Positions 6,414 to 16,301 of a DNA stretch of 22,354 nt are shown piece after piece. The stretch spans positions 1-22,354 of the forward strand of contig CALAVC010000058.1 of NCBI GenBank assembly GCA_937892095.1, in the 5' to 3' direction. Below the pieces are notes generated by a model. That model was not told the origin of the DNA and searched no databases. It saw nothing but the letters and a program-made list of their open reading frames with translations. The first letter of the stretch is position 1; the number at the start of each line of letters is the position of its first letter. The stretch is from an uncultured Bacteroidales bacterium. GTDB taxonomy: Bacteria > Bacteroidota > Bacteroidia > Bacteroidales > Marinilabiliaceae. Position numbers and translations under genes: made by a program.

Positions 6414-8534
6414 ATGGCGAACGGATATGACAAGACTCATCGACTAATCACATTCATCCTTGTGGTGATGATTGGGGCATGCCTTGCCATATTTGCACAG
6501 ACGTTTAGGCTAAAGGTGTTTATGGGCGATAAGTATCGAAGGATGATAGCAGAGAAGACGCAAACAAAAGTGCCAATAGAGGCAGTGCGTGGCGACATTT
6601 TGGCTCGTGACGGGCGGAAGTTGGCGTGTTCTGTGCCAAACTATAAGATTATAATGGACCCGTGTACGGACGGATTGCCAGACGACACCTTTAATAAGTA
6701 TATCGATAAACTTTCGTTGCAACTTGCTGATTTTTACGGCGATAAGAGTGCAGCGGCATATAAAGAAAGGATACAAAAAGCACGCTTAGCAGGAAAGCGA
6801 TATTTGGTCATTAACCCAAGGCGAATAAGCTATTCGGAGCTGAAGAAAGTGGAGAAATTTGCCATTTTCAAGAGGGGGAAAAATAAGGGTGGCATGACGT
6901 ATGAGCAAAGCGATAAGCGCAAGTTGCCCTTTGGATTGTTGGCCGAAAGAACAATAGGTAAGCTATATTCCGACAAAGAACTTGGGGGAATGGTGGGGCT
7001 TGAGAATGCCTACAATAAAGTGTTGAAAGGCAAGAATGGAGTGGGTGACAAGATGCTCGTAACGGGCAAGTGGATTCAGAAAGAGGACGTGCCACCAGAG
7101 GATGGGCGCGATCTCGTAACCACGATAGACATTGACATTCAAGACGTGGCCGAATATTCGCTAATGAACCAGTTGAAGGCTCACGAAGCTGACCATGGCG
7201 TTGCAATGCTTATGGAGGTCAAGACAGGTGCCATAAGGGCAATTGTGAACTTGCATAGGCAAGCAGATGGTAGCTATGCTGAAGATTTTTATAACTATGC
7301 TATAGGTGAGCTTGCAGAGCCGGGGTCGACATTTAAGTTGGCAACAATGATGGCGTGCCTTGACGAGCGACTGGCAACACCAGAAGATACCATTGATACT
7401 TACGACGGCGAATTTAAGATTCACGACCAAGTTATGCGAGACAGCAAAGTTGGTGGACACGGCAAAATAAGTTTGCAGAGAGCTTTTGAATTGTCGAGCA
7501 ATATTGCGTTTTCGAGGCTTGTGATGAAGTGCTTTGGTTCGGACCCACAAAGATTCGTAAACAAGCTACACGACCTTGGGTTGTGCGATAGCTTGGGACT
7601 CGACATTAAGGGAGAGCGACGAACGGAAATAAAAGATGTAAGCGACCCGACATGGAGTGGCATATCGCTTCCGTGGATGTCGATTGGATATGAGGTGCGC
7701 ATTACACCTTTGCAACTTTTGACTTTTTACAATGCGGTGGCGAACAATGGTACCATGATGAAGCCAATGTTTGTGGAGTGCCAGTTGGAGGATAACAAGC
7801 GCGTGAACGTTTGCAAACCGAAGGTTATGCGCAACTCGATTGCAAGTAAAAGAACAATTAATGCAGTGCGCGAAATGCTGAAAGGCGTTGTTGAAAATGG
7901 CACGGCACAAAACATAAAGGACACACCATATAAGATTGCTGGCAAGACAGGAACAGCACAAATTGCACAAGGTGGGCGAGGGTATAAACTTGACGGTAAG
8001 AAAAGTTACTTGGCCTCTTTTGCTGGATTTTTCCCAGCAGACAATCCACTGTATTCGTGCATAGTGATGGTGTATGGTCCGAATAGAAATGTGTACTATG
8101 GTAATGTCGTGGCAGGCAACGTGGTGAAAGCCATTGCCGACCGAGTGTATGCAGCCGAGTTTAGACGTGGCACGGCAAACATACAAGCCGAGGTCCCGTC
8201 GACGGGTAAAATGCCATGGTCGAAAGGAGGAAGGGTAACCGACCTGATGAACGTGCTTACACAGCTTCGCATACCACATAATCTACTATCTAATTCGTCG
8301 GAATGGGCATCGGCTACGGCTGGAGAAAAGAGCATAAGCTTGTCGGCAAGACATTTTGTCGATGCCACAGTGCCGAGTGTGATTGGCATGGGAGCTGCCG
8401 ATGCCGTAAGCCTGTTGGAAAACGTGGGTATGCGAGTCCGTCTTTCGGGGACGGGACGCGTCCGGACACAAAATCCAGAGGCTGGGACGACCTTTGCTCG
8501 TGGAACACAAATAAAATTAGAACTTGATAATTAA
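6414..8534 (+). CDS. ftsI: Division-specific penicillin-binding protein (FtsI type) with C-terminal PASTA domain
   Basis: This is a 706-residue class B PBP, the septal transpeptidase that cross-links peptidoglycan made by FtsW. A single membrane anchor lies at about 11-30. The dimerisation domain contains RGDILARDGRKLA. The transpeptidase triad is complete: S305-T-F-K308, S361-S-N363 and K511-T-G513. A PASTA domain occupies about 649-706 (VPSVIGMGAADAVSLLENVG), as in SpoVD-like and Bacteroidetes FtsI proteins and unlike E. coli FtsI. The gene follows the FtsL-like gene after a 49-base A-rich gap and ends 7 bases before murE. Confidence 0.96.
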   Translation: MANGYDKTHRLITFILVVMIGACLAIFAQTFRLKVFMGDKYRRMIAEKTQTKVPIEAVRGDILARDGRKLACSVPNYKIIMDPCTDGLPDDTFNKYIDKLSLQLADFYGDKSAAAYKERIQKARLAGKRYLVINPRRISYSELKKVEKFAIFKRGKNKGGMTYEQSDKRKLPFGLLAERTIGKLYSDKELGGMVGLENAYNKVLKGKNGVGDKMLVTGKWIQKEDVPPEDGRDLVTTIDIDIQDVAEYSLMNQLKAHEADHGVAMLMEVKTGAIRAIVNLHRQADGSYAEDFYNYAIGELAEPGSTFKLATMMACLDERLATPEDTIDTYDGEFKIHDQVMRDSKVGGHGKISLQRAFELSSNIAFSRLVMKCFGSDPQRFVNKLHDLGLCDSLGLDIKGERRTEIKDVSDPTWSGISLPWMSIGYEVRITPLQLLTFYNAVANNGTMMKPMFVECQLEDNKRVNVCKPKVMRNSIASKRTINAVREMLKGVVENGTAQNIKDTPYKIAGKTGTAQIAQGGRGYKLDGKKSYLASFAGFFPADNPLYSCIVMVYGPNRNVYYGNVVAGNVVKAIADRVYAAEFRRGTANIQAEVPSTGKMPWSKGGRVTDLMNVLTQLRIPHNLLSNSSEWASATAGEKSISLSARHFVDATVPSVIGMGAADAVSLLENVGMRVRLSGTGRVRTQNPEAGTTFARGTQIKLELDN

Positions 8535-8541
8535 CCGACTT

Positions 8542-10005
8542 ATGAAGCTTGACGAGATATTGAAATCGGCGGCAATAGAGCCCCAAGAAGTTTTGGGCTC
8601 AAAAGCCGAGACGCAAGAAATAGCAGACATTGTACTTGACAGTCGGAAGGCTGGCAAGGAAGTGCTTTTTGTGGCGCAAAGTGGCACAAATGTCGATGGA
8701 CATGACTTCATAGGCAAGGCGATAGAGAATGGTTCGACAGCAATAGTTTGCGAAAAGTTTGAAGGTGAAGTGCCAGAAGGCGTAACGATTGTCGTCTGCA
8801 AAGATACACACGAAGACTTGGGGCATATAGCCTCTGCATTTTTCAGGCATCCAAGTCGTGAGATGAAGGTTGTCGGCGTTACTGGTACTAATGGCAAGAC
8901 GACAATTGCGACTTTGCTATACAAACTCGTCATGAAAATGAATAGGCGTGCTGGTCTTTTTTCGACGGTTGCAAACTATGTAGTCGAGGAGCGGACAACA
9001 GCCATGCAGACCACGCCCGATGCCATTACGCTGCATAGGCAGATGAGGCGAATGAAAGATGCTGGATGCGAATATTGCTTTATGGAAGTAAGTTCGCATA
9101 GCGTGGTGCAGAAGCGCATTGCAGGCATAGAGTTTGACGGTGGCATATTCACCAACCTTACGCATGACCATTTGGATTTTCATAAGACGTTTGCTGCTTA
9201 TATAAACGCAAAGAAAGGTTTTTTTGACTCACTAAGTAAAGAAGCGTTTGCGCTGACAAATAGTGACGATAAGAATGGCAGCAAGATGATACAAAACACA
9301 CGTGCGCGCAAACGCACGTATGCATTGCAGACAATGGCCGATTATAAGGGTAAGCTTGTTGAGGACAGTATAGACGGCATGCGAATGGATTTTAACGGGT
9401 GCGAAGCACACATGTTGTTCTGCGGTCGTTTCAATGCATATAATCTATTGGCTATATATGGTGCAGCGCTCGAATTGGGATTTGAAGGAAGCGAAGTCTT
9501 GACAGCACTTAGCGGGCTGCGACCTGTCAACGGACGATTTGAGCCACACCGCACGAGCAAAGGGGCAACAGCCATTGTGGACTATGCGCATACACCCGAT
9601 GCATTGCTGAACGTCTTGTCGACCATCAATAAAATTAGGCGTGGCAATGGAAATAGGTCGAAATTGATAGCTGTGGTAGGCTGTGGTGGAGACCGAGACA
9701 GAACCAAACGCCCCGAAATGGCTCATGAGGCTGCCAAGGGTGCTGACTATGTTATCTTGACAAGCGACAACCCACGAAGCGAGAACCCACAAGACATAAT
9801 AAATGATATGCTCGTGGGGCTGACGGACGAAGAAAAAGCAAGGACCACTGTCATTGTCGACCGTCGGGAAGCAATAAGGAAAGCCAGTGAGATGTCGGTT
9901 ACGGGCGACATAATACTTGTGGCAGGTAAAGGTCATGAGGATTATCAGGAAATAAAGGGTGTCAAGCATCATTTTTCTGACAGAGAAGAAGTAGAACAAT
10001 TGTAG
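8542..10005 (+). CDS. murE: UDP-MurNAc-L-Ala-D-Glu:meso-diaminopimelate ligase
   Basis: This is a 487-residue ATP-dependent Mur ligase that adds the third amino acid of the peptide stem in the cytoplasm. The ATP loop GTNGKTT is at 115-121. The DNPR motif (D409-R412, in TSDNPRSENP) is the one found in enzymes that use meso-diaminopimelate rather than lysine, so the wall is predicted to be of the A1-gamma meso-DAP type. FVDYAHTPDAL-like sequence (IVDYAHTPDAL) in the C-terminal domain is also typical. The start is the ATG at 8542 (MKLDEILK); an in-frame TTG at 8524 overlaps ftsI and is unlikely. Confidence 0.97.
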   Translation: MKLDEILKSAAIEPQEVLGSKAETQEIADIVLDSRKAGKEVLFVAQSGTNVDGHDFIGKAIENGSTAIVCEKFEGEVPEGVTIVVCKDTHEDLGHIASAFFRHPSREMKVVGVTGTNGKTTIATLLYKLVMKMNRRAGLFSTVANYVVEERTTAMQTTPDAITLHRQMRRMKDAGCEYCFMEVSSHSVVQKRIAGIEFDGGIFTNLTHDHLDFHKTFAAYINAKKGFFDSLSKEAFALTNSDDKNGSKMIQNTRARKRTYALQTMADYKGKLVEDSIDGMRMDFNGCEAHMLFCGRFNAYNLLAIYGAALELGFEGSEVLTALSGLRPVNGRFEPHRTSKGATAIVDYAHTPDALLNVLSTINKIRRGNGNRSKLIAVVGCGGDRDRTKRPEMAHEAAKGADYVILTSDNPRSENPQDIINDMLVGLTDEEKARTTVIVDRREAIRKASEMSVTGDIILVAGKGHEDYQEIKGVKHHFSDREEVEQL

Positions 10006-10032
10006 CACACATATAAATATCGAAAAGTCAAA

Positions 10033-11250
10033 ATGTTGTATTACCTATTCCATTACTTGAAAGAGCTCGGATTGCCAGGCATGGGTGTATTTCAGTACAT
10101 CACATTTCGCGTGGCGATGACCATTATCACGTCGCTTGTGTTTAGCATAATAATAGGCAGGCGAATAATACACATGCTACAGAAGCAGCAGATTGGCGAA
10201 GTGGTGCGCGACCTTGGTCTTGAAGGACAATTGCAGAAAAAAGGTACTCCGACCATGGGTGGCTTAATTATAATATTGTCGATATTGGTGCCAGTGGTGC
10301 TGTTTTGCAAGATAGACAACGTGTATGTACTGCTGATGATAGTCACGACGCTTTGGCTTGGCGCGATAGGTTTTATAGACGACTACATAAAGGTCTTTAA
10401 GAAAAATAAAGAAGGGATGTCGGGACGGATGAAGATAGTCGGTCAGGTAGGTTTGGGCGTAATAGTTGCATCGACGCTATATTTTTCTGACGGAGCAACG
10501 ACAGAGAGTCGGACAGAGACAACTGGTTTGGTGCAGACAGAACAGGTGGGCGAACACGTAGAGAAAAGGGCTCCGATGACCTCGGTGCCATTCTTTAAGA
10601 ACCATAAGTTTGACTATAAGTCGTTTGGTTTTTGGGCACCAGAGCAATGGCAAGACACGATAGGCTGGATTGCCTTTGCAATATTGACAATATTCATAGT
10701 GACGGCCGTGAGCAACGGAGCAAACATGACTGACGGACTGGACGGCTTGGCGACCGGTACATCGGCCATAATAGGTGGTGCACTGGGCATATTTGCGTAC
10801 GTCAGCACTCACCATGACTTTGCGAGCTACTTGAACATAATGTATGTGCCGAACTCTGCTGAGCTTGTTGTTTTCATATCGGCATTTATAGGCGCTACGA
10901 TAGGATTCTTGTGGTATAATTCGTATCCAGCACAAGTGTTTATGGGCGATACGGGTTCGCTCACTATTGGTGGCGTCATTGCGGTGTTTGCGATATTGCT
11001 ACACATTGAGTTGCTCATTCCCATACTCTGCGGAATATTCCTTGTGGAGGACCTATCGGTCATCTTGCAAGTGAGCTACTTTAAGTATACACGCAAAAAA
11101 TATGGAGAGGGACGGCGCATTTTGCTGATGGCTCCACTGCACCATCATTTTCAGAAGAAAGGTCTTACAGAACCTAAGTTAGTTGCTCGCTTTTGGCTTG
11201 TGGGCATAATATTAGCCATATCGACCATTTTAACACTAAAAATCAGATAG
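10033..11250 (+). CDS. mraY: Phospho-MurNAc-pentapeptide translocase (lipid I synthase)
   Basis: This is a 405-residue polytopic membrane enzyme that transfers phospho-MurNAc-pentapeptide to undecaprenyl phosphate. The catalytic aspartates are in place: D116-D117 (GFIDDYIKVFKKN), NMTDGLDGLATG at 231-242 and GDTGSLTIGG at 305-314. The HHH motif MAPLHHHFQKKG is at 366-377. It is longer than the E. coli protein (about 360), mainly because of a hydrophilic insertion at about 152-208 between two membrane segments, a feature shared by MraY of this phylum. It ends 2 bases before murD. Confidence 0.97.
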   Translation: MLYYLFHYLKELGLPGMGVFQYITFRVAMTIITSLVFSIIIGRRIIHMLQKQQIGEVVRDLGLEGQLQKKGTPTMGGLIIILSILVPVVLFCKIDNVYVLLMIVTTLWLGAIGFIDDYIKVFKKNKEGMSGRMKIVGQVGLGVIVASTLYFSDGATTESRTETTGLVQTEQVGEHVEKRAPMTSVPFFKNHKFDYKSFGFWAPEQWQDTIGWIAFAILTIFIVTAVSNGANMTDGLDGLATGTSAIIGGALGIFAYVSTHHDFASYLNIMYVPNSAELVVFISAFIGATIGFLWYNSYPAQVFMGDTGSLTIGGVIAVFAILLHIELLIPILCGIFLVEDLSVILQVSYFKYTRKKYGEGRRILLMAPLHHHFQKKGLTEPKLVARFWLVGIILAISTILTLKIR

Positions 11251-11252
11251 AA

Positions 11253-12578
11253 ATGTCGAGACTTGTAATTATAGGTGGCGGAGAGAGTGGCATAGGTGCT
11301 GCGCTGCTTGGCAAGGCAAAAGGATATGACACATTCTTGACCGATGGGGGTAAGATTGCCTCTGGGCGGAAAGAAGAGCTTGAACGCAATGGCATAGCCT
11401 ACGAAGAAAGTGGACACAGCGAAGATCGCATACTCTCAGCCGACTTGGTCGTGAAAAGTCCGGGTGTGCCAGAAGACAATCCTCTTGTCTTAAAAATAAA
11501 AAGCAAGGGGACGGAAATAATTAGCGAGATTGAGTTTGCTTGTCGGTATACGAGCAAAAAGTTGATAGGCATAACTGGCAGTAATGGAAAGACAACGACC
11601 ACATTGCTGACACATCATTTGCTGACGAGTGCTGGTCTGAATGCCAATCTGGCTGGCAACATAGGATATAGTCTTGCACGACAGGTGGCTATGGGCAACG
11701 AGTCAGACTACTACGTGATAGAGCTTAGCTCGTTTCAGTTGGACGGAATGACAAGTGCACGTATGGACATAGGTGTGCTGTGTAACATTACGCCCGACCA
11801 CATGGATCGTTATAATCATGACTTCGGGTTGTATGCCCGTAGTAAATATAGGATAACGCAAAACATGACATCAGAGCAGGCTTTTGTGTACAATGCTGAC
11901 GACGTGGCAACGGTAGAATATTTTAACAATCAGCCTACACGTCAGATACCCGTGTCTACAATGGGTAGGAGCAGATATGCTGTGGCCGAAAATGGTAGAA
12001 TATTGACCGAAATTGGTGGGCATGCAGAGTTTGCAATAGACGAACTTACCATTAAAGGTCTGCACAACACATACAACGCCATGCAAGCCATCTGTGTGGC
12101 ACGACTGATTGGGCTGAGCGAAGCGCAGATTCGCAAGGGACTACAAACATTTAAGAATGCTCCACACCGTTTGGAACTAATTAGAACGGTTGACGGTGTG
12201 GACTACGTCAACGATAGCAAGGCTACGAACGTAGATGCTGCATATTATGCGTTGGAGTGCCAAACGAAGCCTGTGGTATGGATTGCAGGAGGTAAAGATA
12301 AGGGCAACGACTATACGGCCATCGAAGAGCTTGTTCGGAAAAAAGTAAAAGCTCTTGTGTGTATGGGCGTGAACAATCAGAAGCTAATAGACTTCTTTGG
12401 CTCACGTGGCATAAAGACATACGACACTCATAGCATAGAAGAGTGCGTCGGCAGATGCCACAAGGTGGCTAAAAGTGGTGATGTCGTGTTGCTCTCGCCA
12501 TGTTGTGCAAGTTTCGACTTGTTCACAAGCTACGAGAATAGGGGCGACATGTTCAGAAGTCAGGTAGAGAAACTGTAG
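11253..12578 (+). CDS. murD: UDP-MurNAc-L-alanine:D-glutamate ligase
   Basis: This is a 441-residue cytoplasmic Mur ligase that adds D-glutamate to UDP-MurNAc-L-Ala. The N-terminal Rossmann-like UDP-binding region starts RLVIIGGGESGIGAA, the ATP loop GSNGKTT lies at 109-115, and the central ELSSFQLD and ITPDHMDRY segments and the C-terminal NDSKATN and AGGKDKGNDY segments are all typical. The start is the ATG at 11253, 2 bases after the mraY stop. A longer frame from 11193 would overlap mraY by about 58 bases and has no family support. Confidence 0.97.
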   Translation: MSRLVIIGGGESGIGAALLGKAKGYDTFLTDGGKIASGRKEELERNGIAYEESGHSEDRILSADLVVKSPGVPEDNPLVLKIKSKGTEIISEIEFACRYTSKKLIGITGSNGKTTTTLLTHHLLTSAGLNANLAGNIGYSLARQVAMGNESDYYVIELSSFQLDGMTSARMDIGVLCNITPDHMDRYNHDFGLYARSKYRITQNMTSEQAFVYNADDVATVEYFNNQPTRQIPVSTMGRSRYAVAENGRILTEIGGHAEFAIDELTIKGLHNTYNAMQAICVARLIGLSEAQIRKGLQTFKNAPHRLELIRTVDGVDYVNDSKATNVDAAYYALECQTKPVVWIAGGKDKGNDYTAIEELVRKKVKALVCMGVNNQKLIDFFGSRGIKTYDTHSIEECVGRCHKVAKSGDVVLLSPCCASFDLFTSYENRGDMFRSQVEKL

Positions 12579-12592
12579 GGAGCTGAAAAACG

Positions 12593-13774
12593 ATGAGCGA
12601 GCTGACGCGAATAACGAATCCGGTGCTCAAGAAGCTATGGGGCTACATAAAGGGTGATAGGTATATCATCTATGCCATAGTATTCTTGACGGTGGTGTCG
12701 TTCTTGGCAGTGTATAGTGCATCGAGTGTTTTGGCATATCAGAAGATGGGTGGCAACACAACATTTTACCCACTTCGACACCTAACGATGCTTATAGGAG
12801 GTTTTGTCATAATGGCAGCGACAAGCAATGTACACCCCAAATATTTTGCAGGTTTGGCGGAGTTGATGCTTGGCGTAGGCGTGTTGATGCTCATTGCCAC
12901 AATGATAATAGGCTCATCGGTTAATGGTTCGTCGCGTTGGCTAGACTTGGGTTTTGTAAGTTTTCAGCCGTCGGAGTTTGCCAAAATATCGCTCATAATC
13001 TTCGTGGCGAAGATGCTTGCAAAGCACGAGAAGCACCCAGACGATGCCTTCTTGCCGTGCATAATGGCCACAGCGATTGTGTGTGGCATCATAATGTTCG
13101 AGAACTTGTCGACATGTTTGTTGATAGCCATGTCGGTCGTATCGCTTTTGTTTATTGGTCGTATATCGATGTCGAAACTGGCGGCAATAGGTTTGTTGGC
13201 AGCAATATGCGTATCGTTGCTGATTGTCTTTGCCGACCAAGTGCACCCCGTGTTTCCACGTGCTAAGACATGGCGTGCGCGCATAGAACGATTTACGCAA
13301 GACAAGAGTCCAGAGAACGATAAGGCAGACAACGACTACCAAGCGCAGCAAGCCTTGGCAGCTGTGAGCATATCGGGCATATTGGGGTCTGGTCCGGGCA
13401 ATAGTTATATGAAAAACTTCTTGCCTATGGCCTTTTCAGACTTCATCTTTTCGATAATTCTTGAAGAGTATGGATTGTGGGGTTGCCTCCTGATACTGAT
13501 TGCATACATAACCATTTTGGCACGCGCTCGCATAATGGCGGGCAATAGTAATGTGCCATTTCATATATACACCATAACTGGGTTGGCAATACTCTTGTCG
13601 CTACAAGCACTCATAAACATGATGGTAGGCGTAGGGCTAATGCCAGTGACTGGTCAGACTCTGCCCATGATAAGCATGGGCGGTACAAGTAACTTTATCA
13701 CGGGCTTTGCCTACGGGATAATATTATCTATTAGCAATCATACGATAATGCGTATGAAAACAAGTAAAAACTAA
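12593..13774 (+). CDS. ftsW: Septal peptidoglycan polymerase FtsW (SEDS family)
   Basis: This is a 393-residue polytopic SEDS glycosyltransferase that polymerises lipid II at the septum with the PBP encoded earlier in the operon. About ten membrane helices can be traced. Family marks include AVYSASS near the first helix, NGSSRWLDLGFVSFQPSEFAK and, near the end, GVGLMPVTGQTLPMISMGGTS. The position between murD and murG argues for FtsW rather than RodA. It starts 14 bases after murD and ends 5 bases before murG. Confidence 0.95.
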   Translation: MSELTRITNPVLKKLWGYIKGDRYIIYAIVFLTVVSFLAVYSASSVLAYQKMGGNTTFYPLRHLTMLIGGFVIMAATSNVHPKYFAGLAELMLGVGVLMLIATMIIGSSVNGSSRWLDLGFVSFQPSEFAKISLIIFVAKMLAKHEKHPDDAFLPCIMATAIVCGIIMFENLSTCLLIAMSVVSLLFIGRISMSKLAAIGLLAAICVSLLIVFADQVHPVFPRAKTWRARIERFTQDKSPENDKADNDYQAQQALAAVSISGILGSGPGNSYMKNFLPMAFSDFIFSIILEEYGLWGCLLILIAYITILARARIMAGNSNVPFHIYTITGLAILLSLQALINMMVGVGLMPVTGQTLPMISMGGTSNFITGFAYGIILSISNHTIMRMKTSKN

Positions 13775-13779
13775 AGTCA

Positions 13780-14880
13780 ATGAAAGTCATTATAGGCGGA
13801 GGAGGCACGGGTGGACACATATTCCCTGCCATATCGATAGCGAATGCACTGCGCGAAGCCGACGAGTCGGTGGAGATTCTTTTTGTGGGTGCAAACGGCA
13901 AGATTGAGATGGAGAAAGTGCCAGCGGCAGGCTACAAGATAGAGGGTCTGCCAGTGGCAGGTTTTCAGCGCAGACTGACGTGGCGCAACATTCAGTTTCC
14001 GTTTAAGCTTGTGTATAGCCTATGGCGTGCCGACAGCATAGTTAGGAATTTTAAACCCGACGTGGCAGTAGGCGTGGGTGGATATGCCAGTGGACCAGTG
14101 CTTCAAAGAGCTGCTGCACATGGGGTGCCATGTCTGCTACAAGAGCAGAATTCACTGCCGGGCGTAACGAACAGACTATTGGCTGATAAGGCTAACAGGA
14201 TTTGTGTGGCATACCCCAATATGGAGCGTTTTTTCCCTCGCGAAAAAATCATACTTACGGGCAATCCTATCCGTCAGAACTTGACCAACGAAATTGACCA
14301 AGCAGAAGCACGAAAAAGTTTTGGATTAGACCCAATGCGCCCGACCATACTTGTGATTGGTGGTAGCCTTGGGGCTCGCTCTATAAACAATGGGCTGCGC
14401 GACAGCATTGACGAGGCAACAGACGACGTGCAGATGATATGGCAAACTGGCTCGCTCTACTACGAAGAGATGAAGGCTGCAGTGGAGCCAAAACATAAGA
14501 AAAATGTGGTGATAACGGCCTTCGTGCGCGATATGGACAAAGCGTATGCGGCAGCTGATGTTGTCGTGTCGCGTGCTGGTGCTGGTAGCATATCTGAGTT
14601 GGCCATGCTGGGCAAGGCCTGCATATTGGTGCCGTCGCCCAATGTGAGCGAAGATCATCAGACCAAAAATGCACGTGCGTTAGAGAATGAGGGTGCCGCT
14701 GTCATGGTGGTCGATAGTGAAACGAACACACTGATAGCCCGTGCTAAAGAACTCTTGAACGACAAGGATAAGATGGAGAGTCTTCGTGGTCAAATATTGT
14801 CGTTTGCACGACCCAATGCAGCGCGCGATATTGCTCGCGAGGTGATGGCACTTGTGCAGAAGAGCAACCAAACAGACTAA
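13780..14880 (+). CDS. murG: UDP-GlcNAc:lipid I N-acetylglucosaminyltransferase
   Basis: This is a 366-residue GT28 enzyme on the inner face of the membrane that turns lipid I into lipid II. The N-terminal glycine loop GGGGTGGHIFPAISIA is at 6-21. VGVGGYASGPVL and LLQEQNSLPGVTNR follow, then VIGGSLGARSIN opens the C-terminal domain. The donor-site region SRAGAGSISELAMLGKA begins at about residue 264, and VSEDHQTKNA follows. Length and motifs are normal. It is tightly spaced between ftsW and murC. Confidence 0.97.
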   Translation: MKVIIGGGGTGGHIFPAISIANALREADESVEILFVGANGKIEMEKVPAAGYKIEGLPVAGFQRRLTWRNIQFPFKLVYSLWRADSIVRNFKPDVAVGVGGYASGPVLQRAAAHGVPCLLQEQNSLPGVTNRLLADKANRICVAYPNMERFFPREKIILTGNPIRQNLTNEIDQAEARKSFGLDPMRPTILVIGGSLGARSINNGLRDSIDEATDDVQMIWQTGSLYYEEMKAAVEPKHKKNVVITAFVRDMDKAYAAADVVVSRAGAGSISELAMLGKACILVPSPNVSEDHQTKNARALENEGAAVMVVDSETNTLIARAKELLNDKDKMESLRGQILSFARPNAARDIAREVMALVQKSNQTD

Positions 14881-14884
14881 GTTG

Positions 14885-16294
14885 ATGGATATTAAGAGAG
14901 TCTATTTTGTTGGCATAGGTGGCATAGGAATGAGTGCCATTGCGCGACACTACATAAAGTGTGGTGTCGAGGTGGCAGGATATGACCGAACACGCTCACG
15001 ACTGACCGACGAACTGACGGCAGAAGGTGCCGCAGTGTCTTACGTCGACGATGTGCAACAGGCTATCCCAGATGCCTTCCGAAAGGCTGACGAGACGTTG
15101 GTCGTGTATACGCCAGCTGTGCCACAGACGAGTGCCGTAATGCAATATTTTGCAGAGAAGAATTACACGATGTGTAAGCGAGCCGAAGCTCTTGGGCAAC
15201 TGACTTCGACAGGCAAGACACTGTGTGTGGCTGGCACACATGGTAAGACGACGACATCGACACTGACGGCACACATACTCAGGCGGTCAGAAGCAGGTTG
15301 CACTGCTTTTTTGGGTGGCATATCGGTAAACTATGCGACCAACTATTGGCACAATGCAGACAGCCAAAACATGGTTACCGAAGCCGATGAATATGACCGT
15401 TCGTTTTTAAAACTAAGCCCTTGGGCGGCAGCTATTACAGCAATGGATGCTGACCATCTTGACATATATGGCACGCACGCTAAGCTAATAGAGGCTTTTC
15501 TGCAGTTTGCTGCGCTTGTGCGTCGTGGTGGACTGCTTGTCGTTCGTCGCGGACTACCCATTGGGCGCGAAGACGTGCAAGAAGGTGTCAGAATTGTTAG
15601 CTATGCTGCGTCGGATTGTTCGGCAGACTACTATGCCGAAAACATCAGGGTTGCTGACGGAAGATATATTTTTGATGCTGTAACACCTTCTGAGACCATA
15701 AAGAACATAACACTCGGACTGCCTGGCAGACACAACATTGAAAACTGCATGGCAGCCATAGCCCTTGCACAAGAGGCTGGCGCGACTGCTGACGAGATTC
15801 GGGAGGCTTGCAGCGATTTTGCAGGCAGCAAGCGTAGATTTGAGATTGCGGGTCGTGGACAAGATGTGATTGTGGTTGATGACTATGCACACCACCCACA
15901 AGAGATTCGGGCTACGTTGTCGTCGGTGCGAGAGATGTATCCTAAGGCAATGGTTGCAGTGGCTTTTCAGCCGCACCTGTATAGTCGGACACGCGACTTG
16001 GCGGACGACTTTGCTATGGCACTGTCGAAGGCTGACCGACTATGGTTGTTGCCCATCTACCCTGCACGCGAAGAACCAATTGCAGGAGTCTCCTCGGAGA
16101 TGATTGCCAAGAAGATTGCAGATGGTGCAGAAGTGAGTGTGTTGAAAGATAAAACACTATTACCCGAGACGATGACGGAATTTGCAGAGCAAAGGAGTGG
16201 ACAACTCGTCTTGGTCATAATGGGTGCTGGCAACATCGATAGGCTTGTTGAGCCTACGTGCCAAGCACTGAGAGCTAAGAACATATTATCATAG
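14885..16294 (+). CDS. murC: UDP-MurNAc:L-alanine ligase
   Basis: This is a 469-residue Mur ligase that starts the peptide stem by adding L-alanine. The N-terminal motif VGIGGIGMSAIARH, the ATP loop GTHGKTT at 117-123 (K121), TEADEYDRSFL, and the C-terminal VDDYAHHPQEI and AFQPHLYSRT segments are all typical of MurC. The start is the ATG at 14885, 4 bases after the murG stop; the longer frame from 14852 overlaps murG and is not supported. Confidence 0.97.
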   Translation: MDIKRVYFVGIGGIGMSAIARHYIKCGVEVAGYDRTRSRLTDELTAEGAAVSYVDDVQQAIPDAFRKADETLVVYTPAVPQTSAVMQYFAEKNYTMCKRAEALGQLTSTGKTLCVAGTHGKTTTSTLTAHILRRSEAGCTAFLGGISVNYATNYWHNADSQNMVTEADEYDRSFLKLSPWAAAITAMDADHLDIYGTHAKLIEAFLQFAALVRRGGLLVVRRGLPIGREDVQEGVRIVSYAASDCSADYYAENIRVADGRYIFDAVTPSETIKNITLGLPGRHNIENCMAAIALAQEAGATADEIREACSDFAGSKRRFEIAGRGQDVIVVDDYAHHPQEIRATLSSVREMYPKAMVAVAFQPHLYSRTRDLADDFAMALSKADRLWLLPIYPAREEPIAGVSSEMIAKKIADGAEVSVLKDKTLLPETMTEFAEQRSGQLVLVIMGAGNIDRLVEPTCQALRAKNILS

Positions 16295-16301
16295 GCAAGA
16301 A